The notes under the pieces are model-generated. The model did not search any database and was not told the DNA's origin. It was given only the letters and a program-made list of their open reading frames with translations. DNA of 64,000 nt from Muscardinus avellanarius (Eukaryota; Chordata; Mammalia; Rodentia; Gliridae). How positions within the stretch are numbered: position 1 is the first letter of the stretch; every line of letters starts with the position of its first letter. The stretch spans positions 10,220,102 to 10,284,101 of the forward strand of contig OY726576.1 of assembly GCA_963383645.1 (NCBI GenBank), given 5' to 3'. Shown here in pieces: positions 1 through 11,755 of this stretch. Both the position numbers and the translations under genes were made by a program.

Positions 1-233
1 CAGTTTTAAATAGATTAAATACCAGGAGATGGAGGAAGGCCTCATTTATTTCCCTAGGACCCCTGGGTTTGGGGGTTGTCTTTGTAGTATCCTTCCCATA
101 CCTTTAGGGAATATATTGAATATCATTGCCTTAAATTGCCTGTGTCAAATAGTTACACTTCCTTGCAGTTTAATACATTGTCTTGATTTGTGGATATAAT
201 GTTTAAGAGATTCTTGTTTTGTGTCAAGTCAGG

Positions 234-554
234 TGCCGGCAAAAGTACGGTTCAGAAGAGAGGAGTGAGGATTAAAGAATTCAATTCAAGGAAGGGAGAA
301 TCGCCAGTCTACTCCTGGGTCAATATCTCTACTTGCCGATCCCGGGTTTATTTCTCTTGTGGTATTCATACAGTTTCTCACTTCAGGTTACACCGGAATA
401 CAATAATGACCAATCCAAAGTACATACATCACGGGCAGGTCAATCTACACCCTCGTGCCATCACGAACAACACGAACCTAAAATTCTTCTCTCAGACCAT
501 AATTACTTTGAACCCTCCATGACCCCAAACCTTGTTGACTCTGGGCAAAGGACA
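234..554 (-). mobile_element. Solo LTR, class II ERV-like, with 6-bp target duplication
   Basis: On the minus strand the element starts TGTCC, ends GGCA and is 321 bp long. The flanking hexamers are gtcagg (228-233) and gtcagc (555-560), a 6-bp duplication with one change, as expected for ERVK/IAP-type integration. A minus-strand AATAAA lies at 347-352, followed toward the U5 end by a C/T-rich stretch. There is no internal retroviral sequence beside it, so it is a solo LTR left by recombination. The class is inferred from duplication length and layout. Confidence 0.7.
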
Positions 555-2618
555 GTCAGCTGAGTGAAGGACAATCGCTAAGGAAGGACAGAAGTATTCT
601 TTTAGTAACGATAAGTGGAAAACCTTAATGGCTCTCTACAGTTAGGGACTTGGGAAAGTGAAGATGAATGAGTTACAACCTTGGTTTCATGGGACTGGCA
701 CTGTACACTGCTCTGAAGGAAATAAGTGGCACAAACAGCACTCATGTATTTAATAAATGCTTACTGGGTGTTTCTTCTGTGTTTGACACTCATCAGTGGT
801 TCGCAGTAGGGCACTGTTGGCATCATAGCTGGGTAGTTGGACTTGCTGGAATGGCCCACAAGTTGCAGAGCCCTGGCCTCCTGGCCCTGCCCATTGCATT
901 CTGTCCTGTGACATCACAGAATTCTAACTCCCACTTCCTGTGCACACCTCAGTGCCTCTAACTGGAGACATTGCTCTAGGCATTGTTATGGGTATTTAAA
1001 ATATGCAAAGGTAGAAGTATTTGATTTGGGGTTGTTTCCACAAAGACTTTAAAGTTTTACTGAAACTTAACATCAAATCACCTCTAAATCCTCTTCCTTC
1101 TCAGCACTTAGAGTAAACAGTTGCATGCTTACATTACATATTCCAAATGCTGATCATTCCAGCATTCTTGTGGAATGTTGTCTTTCTCATTTTTACTTTT
1201 TAAAAAGTTCCCTGGGCCTCCCTCTATCCCATCTCCTCAGGAACAGTCTGTCTTACAATGCCCTGCTGTGTCTATCATGATCCTTACTATAACTAGTTAT
1301 AAATTTATTTGCTTTTGTTCTAGGTTTTAGTTTCATTCTTCTTCTAGGCAATAAACTTTTAAATAAGTGTTTAGTCCTTTTTGACTAAAATAAGTGAATG
1401 CATGATAGACTTTGTCTCTTGATTCAAGAGTTTCTTCAAGTATATCACTAAAGAAGCATCTGTGTATCTTAAGTACTAACGGTAACCACTGCCATCTCCC
1501 ATGTGTTCATTGTGTCATAAGTATTTCTGAGACCCAGGACCTGCTGTTCCAGGTACTAGTGATGTGTGATACAGAAGTTACTGTCTACAGGGAGTCTTCA
1601 TTTTTAGGGTGTCATCATTTTCAAATAGCTGTCAATTTTTGTCTTCTCTCTACATTTTGAGATGAAGTGTTCTAGCAATGGTTTGTTAAGGAAATAGATA
1701 TGAGCATAAGGGTTTCAATTTTTTTTAACATTCTTTTACGGGTGCCTTATAGGCTCTCATCATAATAAAATCCAGAGTGATGGGGACGCACCGGCATTCA
1801 GCACTCCATTCAGTTCTTCTTGAAGACTGTTTCTAGATTTTTCAGGTAGAATGACACTTGATGTTGTTAAGGCATCATTTGCTGACATTTTGATTTAGTT
1901 TTATTTAAGTTGTAGAAAATGAACCTAGTATACTTCTTTCTCTTTGTTGTCACTGTTTCTGCTGAATGTTTAGAGGCAAATTCTAAGCGAAATTTTGTCT
2001 GTGATCATCCATCTCATTTCTGCAAGGTTATGAAAAAGTCAACAAAGAGGATGTACTAGAAATACTGGAGATTACAGCCAAGACAGAAGAAGAAAAATAT
2101 TCACTATTGTTGAATAAAAACTTACTTTTAATAAAATTTTCTTCCTAGAAAATATATTTGAATGCGTCATTTCTCTAAAATATTTAGTATATCTAATGAA
2201 ATCTCACATGAAGTTCAGTGACTTTGTGTAATAAAGGAATCAAGGTCCTTACTTCCATCATAACCTCACTATCTTACTTTGTGCATGAATATTAACCTGT
2301 GGAATTTGGCTCCCCCAGGAATGGAGTATACTCTTTGCAGTATAGCTGAGTTGGTGAAATTTGACAGCATTTTGGCTATCTGAAATATATTTCAAATGCC
2401 TTATGATGCTTTCTAATTTTACTTATTACTGTGACCCTCAAAAAGTTTAAGTAGAAAAGATACTTTTTTACATTTTCTAGAACAATAATGATGCTAATTC
2501 CCCATGAAGGCTTTTAAATCAAAGAAGGATTCATTTATGTGCAAGGCACAAGTTTATGGCAAGTCAGATCTTTATAGTTCTTAGGAAAAGACTGCCATTG
2601 TGAGCTAGTTATTTTATT

Positions 2619-2788
2619 CTGTGCTACTGGGGATTGAACCCAGGGCTACTCTACCCCATCCCTTTTCTTATTAGTTATTTTGAGATAGGGCTTCACTAAG
2701 TTTTCCAGGCTGGCCTAGACCTTGTGGTCCTAGTGACTCGGCTTCCCAAATAGCTGAGATTACAGGTCTGTGTCATTGTGCCTGGCTC
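2619..2788 (-). mobile_element. B1/ID-type dimeric SINE, old copy
   Basis: Reads 'ctactggggattgaaccc' (the tRNA-like ID half in reverse) through 'gtgcctggctcc' (reverse of the 7SL-like start). Diverged. Confidence 0.8.
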
Positions 2789-3699
2789 CTAGTTTTAAAT
2801 AATATAAATGAAGATCATGTTCAATCTTTTCTGATGAGTTTTCTTTATGCATATGTACATGAATAAATTATATGTGCATAAATTATGTATGGAGAGAGAG
2901 AAAAAAGGAGAGGAGACAGTGAAGGTCATATGACTTATCCTTGCATGCCTTTTTACCCCTGTAGATATTTTATTGATAACAGGTTCTAAATTTTTGTCTA
3001 ACTTATTGTCCTTCAGATATAAAAGAATAGTAATAATTTTATAAGCTGCATCAATCGTGAAGCAAATCCCACACTTAACTCAGAGCTGTCTTATCTTCAC
3101 CACGGAAAGAACATGTTGGTGCATTCCAACACAACCAGCTGTGACCAAATCTCAGAAGTAGCGGCACTGATAGTGCCAGAGAGCAGTGGGTCCCGGCAAT
3201 GTGGAAAGTTCAGTAGTTTAGAATCACCTTAGTGACATGCCTGAGGATGTGTTATGATTGTGTATCTGAAGACCAATTTCACCACAGTACCAATTTTTAG
3301 AATAGCCTAGCTAGAAGTTAGGAACTGATTTAATTAGATTTGTGTAACTTAGTAATTACTACTGTAGCACATGTATGCAAAGACAGTGTCCTAGGGGAGT
3401 AAAGCAAAGAGTGTCTAAAATCTATTACATTATGCTTTAAGATTTCTGCCTTATTTTTGGCACATTTTTTTTTCTTTTGCCTCTTCTGTTTTTTCTCTGA
3501 GTGTTCATTTTTTCTTTTAATCACATAAATACCTCCTCCTGGATTTTTGCTCTGAGCGATCTTAGACGACCATAAAGCAAGCCTCTGAACCTGCTTTATC
3601 ATCTTGACAGTGAGGCTCAGATGAGCTCAGGTATTATAAAATGTTTTCTAAACCAAGCAGTCAAATGTGATTTCTATTAAGGATTGTTCTTACTGTGTG

Positions 3700-3860
3700 C
3701 TTGTTTTGCAGGTTTCATCCAATCTCCCAGGAGGTTTCTAAGGGAACTACTGATATCCCATTTTACAGTTGGGGCTGCTGAGGCTTGGAGAGATGATTAA
3801 TCTGCCCCAGATCACATGGTTAACTCATAGTTGGCCTTTCTGATTCCTGTGGCAGGGCCC
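3700..3860 (+). mobile_element. MIR fossil
   Basis: Contains the MIR core signature: cccattttacag, then a gaggcttggagag-type stretch, then ccagatcacatggttaactc, matching the known order of a MIR. Confidence 0.7.
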
Positions 3861-3994
3861 TTATTCAGTGTCCTGAAATGCCTATTGAAATATACTGATT
3901 ATTTCAGCATTCCTTATTTTCTAGTTTGCCAACTAAGTTGGATATTTAGAAGACATGTAGAGAATAACTTTTCTTGGGTGAATATAATTTTTGC

Positions 3995-4125
3995 CAAACA
4001 TCATACATTTATTTATCAGCATACATTTATAGAATACCTACTGTGTGGCAGGAGTATACTTTGCTCTGGAAATAGGGAAATTAAAAACTCCCATGTTCAG
4101 AGTCGTCAGGAGCTTGTTCTCAGGT
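3995..4125 (+). mobile_element. L2/MIR-like fossil fragment
   Basis: 'cctactgtgtggcagg' followed by an aggagcttgttctc-type phrase is the common wording of ancient MIR/L2-related repeats. Highly diverged. Confidence 0.4.
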
Positions 4126-4639
4126 CCATGAATCCTGGGTCCCAGCTCTGGAACAAAAAGAAAAGACTAATGGCACTGAGGAGCGATTTGGGGGTTGGCT
4201 GTAGCAGTCTCCTCTGGAGATGGGGCTAAGAGGGGAAGCATCTGAGTTTTACTCAGTCTTGCTGCTTCTGGGGAGAGAGATGCCCGCCTCAGCTGTGTGC
4301 AGCCCTTCTTCTGTGTGCAGCCTAATTTCCAGTGCTTTTCCTAATACAAATGCATCCTTTTCTCTAAACTTGGTTTTTAACATTCCTACCTCATGTTGTT
4401 TATGATGTGAAAGATCCAAATCTTGCCCGATTTCACTTTTTTGTTAGCAAATTTTCTGTGTATCGTTGCCTCAGATGTTTGATGATGTTGCACGTGCCTT
4501 TGCACAGTTGAAGATCTTAAAAGGACTTGTGAACGGAGAGCTGCATCCTGCTGAACACAAACTTTGTGACAGAATCTGGGCACTTTACCACTTTTCACCT
4601 TAGTTGGTTTCCTTTCCTCGATGATGCGCGAGTTTGCGG

Positions 4640-4641
<2 letters not shown>

Positions 4642-4678
<37 letters not shown>
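4642..4678 (+). repeat. (TG)n microsatellite
   Basis: About 18 uninterrupted GT units in intron 1. Confidence 0.95.
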
Positions 4679-4679
<1 letters not shown>

Positions 4680-5512
4680 ACATGTGCGCATTTTGTTTGC
4701 TTTGGGGAGTGCAGGGTTTTTTTCTACCTCTTTTCCCCTACGTTTTTTTCTCTCTTAATGTAGGAATGTAGCGGTTACCTTTCGTAAAAACGTAAGGTAA
4801 ATTATTTTCTTCCATAAGTGGAAGAAAATATTAAGTTGAAAGGATTCACAATTTTTATAGGGCTCTCGACAACTTTCTGTGTCTCTTTAATCAAGTCTTT
4901 AAAAAAATTGACTATTTTTAAACAGACATAAAAATAGAGGGGGTTTCCCCCCTCTGTTGGGGTTCAGCTGCTGTGATTACATTTCCAGCTTTGGTTCATC
5001 TGCACTTCCTGCCCTGTAGCCCTTGTTTTTCATTTATATAAAATCTGCTTGTTATATTATTTAATGATAGCAAGACATTTTTACGTTTATTTTCCTCAGT
5101 ATTTTGACTTGGATTAAAGATTTTAAATAAGTTTAAGCAGATTTTAAAAAAGCTGTTGGTGGCATCCTGAAATATTATTTAAAGCATACGCCTGATTTTT
5201 GTTTGTTTGTGTGCTTGTTTGTTTTCTGGAGTATCTGGTTCTATTTTGTGAGCATTGGTTATTTTATTTACTGCTTTCTGGGTATCATTAAGCAAAACCA
5301 AATGTTTTTCCACTTGATCCTTTGTATTTTTGTGACATTATTCTGTGGATGTTAATTTTCCTTTTAATTGTGTCATTAGTATTTTGAAATGGATTTCCAG
5401 CATATGGTATTGTTTGTCCACATTATTTTATATTAAGCTGCCAGCTCTGTAATTCTCTATAAGATTTATTTGATTGAATTCCTTCTAATTTAAAATATTT
5501 TCTTTTCTGTAT

Positions 5513-5955
5513 TACTTTCCTTGGAGTGCTATGACAAATTACCACAGACTGGGTAACTTTAACAGTAGAACCCTACTTCCGCACAGGTCTGAAGGTGCAG
5601 AGTCCAAAGTCAAGGTGCAGCAGGGTTGGCGCCCCCGGGGCGTGGGGTGCCCCTCTACCTCACCCCTTGTCTGTGGCAGCTGCGTCCCTGGTGCCGTGTT
5701 CTTCAGCCTGGAGCTGCGTTACTCTCTAACGTCTACCTGCATTTTCCCATGGCTTCTGCCCATTTCTCTGGGCAGCCCCTTCTCCTCCTCCTGAAAGAAC
5801 TGTTACCGAATTTAGGGTCCATCTTAGATCAGATGCTCTTATTCCAGGATTCTTAATTTAATGTGCAAAGACCCCTTCTTGAAATAAGGCCACATTCACA
5901 GGTTCTGAGACTAGAACTTGGATATGTCTTTTAAGAGAATATTACTCAATCCACA
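5513..5955 (-). mobile_element. MLT1-type (ERVL-MaLR) LTR fossil
   Basis: On the plus strand it reads 'tgctatgacaaattaccacagactgggtaa', then 'gtccaaagtcaaggtgcagc' and later 'ataaggccacattcacagg'. That is the reverse complement of the familiar MLT1 LTR. Confidence 0.75.
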
Positions 5956-6910
5956 TTTTCTTCGTAGTAAACTTCTTTAGATGTCTATCTTATCATTTGC
6001 AGACCAAACCCTGAGAAGAGTTCAGCGCTTCATGGTATGAGTCTTTAATGGTCCTTTCTGGGACATGGGAAGGCAAGGGGAAGCCACTCACATGCTGCCC
6101 GATGGCCCTGCCCCAGTCCTCTCTCTGATTCCATCTCACCCTTCTCTTATACACTATCAACAGGAGCCACAGCCTCAGATCCTCCACAGTTCAAACCTGG
6201 TCCTAACTCTCTCGCACTTAGGGCCGTATCATGGAGCTTCCAGTAAAGTCTTACTTTACTGGAAGGCAGCGGGTGGTGTCATCACCTTCCCCTCTCAGTG
6301 CTGTGAGCCTTTGCTCCTGTTCTTTTCTCTGCCTGGGTTAGAACACTCCTTCACATCTCCTTGGTGTTACTCCTGCCTTCTGCGGCCTTGCTGGGCCTTT
6401 CTGCGCTCTGCCGCTCTGCGGTGCCTGTACCTCAGTCCTTTTCGCTTGCTCCGCGGTTGCCCTGCGCGTCTCTATTCATCTCCAGGGCTGTGAGCCCTGA
6501 GTCCATCCCCTTCACTGGTGAGCGCTTAGTGGTAGTGACTGAAGGGGGATGTGAGCGGCAGGGTTCTGGCTTGAAGGCATATTTTTCTTCTCTTCTATTT
6601 AAGGAAATATTGCATAGGTTAGCAGATAGCTTCTTTTCTTCTTGGATTGCTTCAGAACTGCAACAGATGTTTGGCTGTTTGGAGGTGTGCTTGAGGACCC
6701 ACTAGTCACGGATCTTCTGGTCTCTGTCCCCGGATCTGTAGCTGCCATGAATCTGAAACTGGTCTGGCTGCTCCAGAGACTCCCTCATGAACACTGCTCA
6801 GAACAGTGTTCACTGTCACTGAAAGTGACAAGATTTGGTTCAACTGTAATAACATGAAAACATTTCTATATATTACAATAATTTCTGAACATATCCTCAA
6901 ACATTGGCTA

Positions 6911-6990
6911 TTTTTCCCCATAGACTTGATATTCAAATACTAAATCTTTTTTCCCCCCCATAGACTTGATATTCAAATACTAAATCCTGG
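6911..6990 (+). repeat. Recent 40-bp tandem duplication
   Basis: The block from ccccatagacttgatattcaaatactaaatc appears twice with a period of exactly 40 bases, ending about 170 bases before the CPSC exon. The two copies differ only in the T/C run. Confidence 0.9.
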
Positions 6991-7158
6991 GGTCAAAAGA
7001 GGCTTCTTCTTTTCTGTAGAGAATAATTTTGGTAAAGCTTGCTTTTATAAATTTCTTCAGTTAAAAATATATTTTTGCAAAATATTTTATTTCTCTATTT
7101 TGTTTTACAGATTTTGTCGTGTATGTTTGTACTGATTAGCTATCCTCTTCTTTTACAG

Positions 7159-7274
7159 TTACGCTCCATGGTGTCCTTCCTGCCAGCAGACTGATTCTGA
7201 ATGGGAGGCTTTTGCAAAGAATGGTGAAACTCTTCAGATCAGTGTGGGGAAGGTAGATGTCATACAAGAACCAG
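7159..7274 (+). CDS. TMX4: TMX4 exon with the CPSC active site (probably exon 2)
   Basis: A pyrimidine-rich tract ending in ttttacag precedes the exon and a gtactg donor follows it. The first base completes the codon before Tyr60. The translation opens YAPWCPSCQQTDSEWEAF, so the thioredoxin-type CXXC motif is C64-P-S-C67, and closes with VGKVDVIQEP plus one base of a split Gly codon. The Trp before the first Cys and the VDV strand are standard thioredoxin-fold landmarks. CPSC rather than TMX1's CPAC separates the paralogues. The 38 whole codons cover about residues 60-97. Confidence 0.96.
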
Positions 7275-10200
7275 GTACTGTAAATGCTGAACATTAAATG
7301 CAAAAGTTTAATAGCTTTATTTTGAATTTTTTTAAGTATATAGAAAAATTGAAAGACCAGAATGTTGATTACCCATGAACTGAACACCTTGAATCAGCAG
7401 ATTACATTTTATCACGTCTGGGTCTATATATGTGTGTGCTTAAACACACATAGGTGCATATATAGTCTGTATTTTTAATTATTATATTTTCTGAAACATT
7501 GAGAGTAAGTTGCAGATATAATAATGGTCCACCCCGCAATTCTTTAGCATGTTAAAATCTTCCTGATTATTTCCCATAGGGCTTTTTATAGTTTATGATC
7601 CACTCGAGGTTTTCAAATTGTATTTGATTGTTTAGTCTCTTACAATTTGAAATTGTCCCCCTTTTTCCTATGGCATTGATATTCTGAAGAAAACAGGCCA
7701 GGATTTCCCTAGCTGTTCCCTTATGGTGACATTTAACTTATTGTCATATATATATTTTTTTATAAACTGGAAGTTTGATCTAGAGGGACGACTTGATTGA
7801 AGTTAGACTTTTATGGAAGGAGTAGTTTATAGGTGGTACTGTGATACATTGTACCTCATCAGAAGGCACCTATTGTCACCGTTAGCTTAAATATGAGCCC
7901 TTTGTCAAGGTGCTGACAGTAAATATCTCAGTGATTAGGAATCAACCTCACTTTGCTATTAGCAAGTAATGGGTGAGATGACACTTTGGGGTTTTACAAT
8001 CTATAAGGATCTTGCCTAAATCAGTGGGGTCCAGAATGGTGAGTATCTAAATCTGCCATTGCGTCTGTACCCATTTGTTGTGAATGCTATCATTTTATCC
8101 ATGTTTTCCTATTGAAATTCATTGTGTACCTACTGTATCTCTTTATAAAAGAAAAAGAAGGTAGGCATGGAAGAGTAGCTATTGACTTTTCTCCAATAAC
8201 TATGATAATTAAACATGTAGTAATGAAGTACAAATTACTTGGACACCAAAATGAATGTTATATTAAGGTGAATATGTGGACAGACCCATGGAGAGAGGTT
8301 TCTATTAAAAACCATGAGTCTTAGAGTCTCTACAGTGTAAGCATCTAAAACAAAGCTGGCTCTGTCCATCTTCTATTAGAGATTAGTTCATGGTTTGGGC
8401 TGCTATCATCAGTTATTCTTTTTGGAGATCAAATCATTTTAATTAAATTTTTGTTGAGTACTTGTTTTTATTTTAGTAGTTTGAGTCTGCTGACATCTGG
8501 CTTTAGATTTGTTAATTAGTGGGCACCAGACACATTTTATGATGGGATTCTTTAAAATGCAGCTTGTCTATTCATATTTGAGTTATTTGGTATCCTGTTC
8601 TGAATGCATTGCATGGTAGGAGGTATGGAGGAAAATAAAATAGTGTAGTAATATGAGATACTTCTTTTAGATAGGATGGCCAAGGAAGAACTGTTTAACC
8701 AGAGGTTTTCATTAACTGAGACAGTGAACGTCAGAGGAAGCACCGCGTGCTGGTGGAGTACACCCGGCTCGTTTGAAGAATCATGGTGGCCAGTGCAGTG
8801 CCAAGGTGAACGGGGTGGAGAGGCGCTAGAGATGGACGCTGTAGTCCTGTAGGCCGCGACAAGGAGTGTAGAGTCTATGTGAGGTAGAAGAAGAAAGCTG
8901 CTGGAAGGTTGAGTAGGCGGTGACATCTTGTGATTTATGTTTAAAGGAATTCCTTTGGCTGCTCTGTGAAAAGTTGTCTTTAGGGGCCAGAAGTGGAAGC
9001 GGGAAGAACGTGTAGGAGGCTGGCGCAGTAGTCTGGAGTTGAGAAGATGGTGGCTTAGACAGTAGACATCATGGAAAAATGGTTGCATTTGAAACTAGGA
9101 TTTCCTGATAGACTGGCTGTGGGATGTGGGTGGTGTGAAGAGGGGAGATGGAGAAGACTGTTAGCAGATTTGAGACGGATTAAGTTCAGAGTATGAAATA
9201 GACACCCAAATAGAGCTGAACTAAGGAGATGCAGTATCATTAGCCTAGAGGCTTGAAGCTAGGGGAAGAATTGAGATGGCCTAGGGGGTGCGTGCTCGAG
9301 GATGAGAACCAGGGCGCTCCAGTATCTCCAACACAGGAAGTTGGAGCCGGCACGCTGGTGAATCCCAGTACTGGGAGACTGAGATAGGAGTGTTGCAAGT
9401 TTCAACCTCAGCCATATAGTGAGATTTGCAGAAAACTTGTGAGATCTTATTTCAAAACAAGAAAGAAAGAAAAGAAAAGAAGGACTGAGATGTGGGGATG
9501 TAGCTCAGAGGTACAATGACCCTGGGTTCAATAACCAACAGTGACCCTGGGTTCCATCCCCAGTACCACAAAGAAGAAGGAGGGGGAGGGGGAGAAAAAA
9601 AGGTTGGAGCAAAGGCTGAGTAACCAGTTTAATAGGAGAGAGAGGGAAAATAGTAAAGCACAGAAACCAAGTGAAGAGAGGACATTTTAGGTGATACAAC
9701 TCTGGCAAGCTGCTGGGGCAGCTTGTCCTTATTCTTGGAAGCAATTTGACCACTTTTTACAAAAGTTAACCTCTTGAATAAGCATTAAGAAATCTATTGA
9801 AATACTATTGATTACTTTTTCCCACCGTTGAGTACTTTATTGGATATTTTGTATACAAATTTCTATTTGGGTACAGACCTCCACTTGTGTATCTTTCATC
9901 AACACGGCCTTGCCACAGCAGTGCTAGGCAGAAATAACTTCTCTACAAATAACATTTGAAATGGGAAAGCAAGAATGTTTGAAGTGTCCATCTATATTCT
10001 TATCTTATAACTCTTTCATTGATATATCTAATTAAAATTAGTTTGTGTATCTTAAATAAGAAATATTTCAGAATTATTAAAAGAGGACTTCCATGTTTCT
10101 ATAGCTGAGATGTAGGAGCCAAGGAAAGGATGGGTCTTATATTAGGCTACATTACACTGCCTGTTGAATACTGCACAGATCAGGAGATGTTTCCGTTGTC

Positions 10201-11723
10201 GTTGTGAAATTCAGTTTGGTGAGTATGTCCTTGAACCTCCTGTTGCTGCAGATGAGCTTAGTTATCAGGACGGGGAAGAGCAGCTGCTCATCCGTCACCC
10301 GGGGTGTCGGCTGTGTCATCAGATTAGAAGAAAGCCAAATCCAGCCAGGGCTGACCATCGACACCTGTAAATCATCAGTTAATCCAGAAGCCATTTTTGG
10401 TGACTTTGTTTCGGTGTGTTAAGTCTTTAAGTTTGTAATTGTAAGTGCTGTTCTTTGTATTCTGCCGTACTGGCCACTTTATTTCCATCTCAGAGGTAAG
10501 GCTTGTCCTACATTTTTCAGTGGGGTTTTTCTTCAGCTGCTCTCCTTGGTGATAGCTAACATTTAATCAGCATTCACTTTTGCCTGTAATTGTGTTATAT
10601 ATATGTGTTCTAGAATAAAATAACCCCGTGAAGAATAAACTGTCTTCCTCAGAAAACTGAGCCTCAGAGTGGTATAGTAACATGACCAAGCTGTTACATA
10701 GTAGAACAACGGCGATTAGCTAGCTTTCTTTGTCTTCTTTTTTTAGTGTACCAAGGAATGAGCCCAGGGACATCTCTGAGCTACACCTCAGCCCTTTTTA
10801 TTTTGTGTTTTAGAGAAGGTTCTCACCAAGTTGCTGGGGCTATCCTCGAGCCCACACACTGGGATTACAGGCATCTGCCACCATGTCCAGCCTGCTTTCT
10901 CAATATTGACCTTAATTTTGGTTTTGTATATCAACACGTAATTCCTTTCCATATTTTTTCTCTTAAGCTTTTCTTTTGATTAAAGTGTTTAAGGTAAGTG
11001 TTCGCATAAAACATGATTTTTTGCATTCTGGATTTCTGTCCTTTTTATGTTGCACTACAGTCTTCATTTTTAAAGCAGAAGCTGCCCTTTAAAAGCAGAA
11101 GTTACCTCTTAAAAGTGGAAATAGAAAAGGCATACAGAAATTTTTGGAGGCTGTGGTTAAACTCTTTTCATTTAAAGACTTAGAGGTGCACTTGGGTTCT
11201 TCTCTAATTTCTGAAGCTCACTGCACAGAATCATTATATAGTCCTGGCAGTGGCGTCTTCCCTGGTATCGTAGTGATTTTGCACACTCCATTTTCACTGC
11301 TTGTCTTCAAACCCTGAAGCCAGGACCTCAGATGGGTCTTACCTATGCCAAGGTGGTCATATTTTAACTTCACAGGTAAAGAAGAGGGCTCTGTTGACAC
11401 CTCCTAACATAGAATATGTTTAGCACTGAAATGACACCCAGGCATTGAGGCTCTTAGAAGCAGCGTTAATTTAGGGTGAATATTCGATGGCATCAGGCCT
11501 GTAGGGGTTTTAGTGATGTGTCGCAGTCCAAGAACAACTGCTGCTGCTTTAGATTTTGCTGGTTTTCCTCAATTGCAGTGTATTATTCCAGACAGCAGAT
11601 AAAATAGTGTCTGAGCTAGCTGCAGCTTTATTACTATTCCATGAGGATTGTCCTCTGAATACATTCTAACAAAGAAGTGTAAATGCACACAACTTTAGGT
11701 GATATAGGTGATTAACAGTGCAC

Positions 11724-11755
<32 letters not shown>

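Larger units (their letters stand above)
1..7158 (+). other. TMX4 intron 1, 3' part
   Basis: No TMX4 coding exon could be found upstream of the CPSC exon, so this stretch is read as the end of intron 1. It holds a solo LTR (234-554), one SINE (2619-2788), a MIR (3700-3860), an L2/MIR-like scrap (3995-4125), a TG repeat, an MLT1 LTR (5513-5955) and a recent 40-bp duplication (6911-6990). I recognise nothing in 560-2600 or 4130-4640. Confidence 0.8.

Noticed and set aside
4386..4691. 101-codon minus-strand frame with a HT repeat start
   Set aside because: It begins in the (TG)n microsatellite. The remainder is unremarkable intron.
1..7158. An additional TMX4 exon upstream of the CPSC exon
   Set aside because: No segment encodes the expected NWT...EGEWMLKF-type sequence with a matching phase, so exon 1 is taken to be outside the window.
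8552..9088. 178-codon minus-strand frame in intron 2
   Set aside because: It reads the reverse of an ancient purine-rich repeat. The translation is Ser/Pro/His-rich with no recognisable family.
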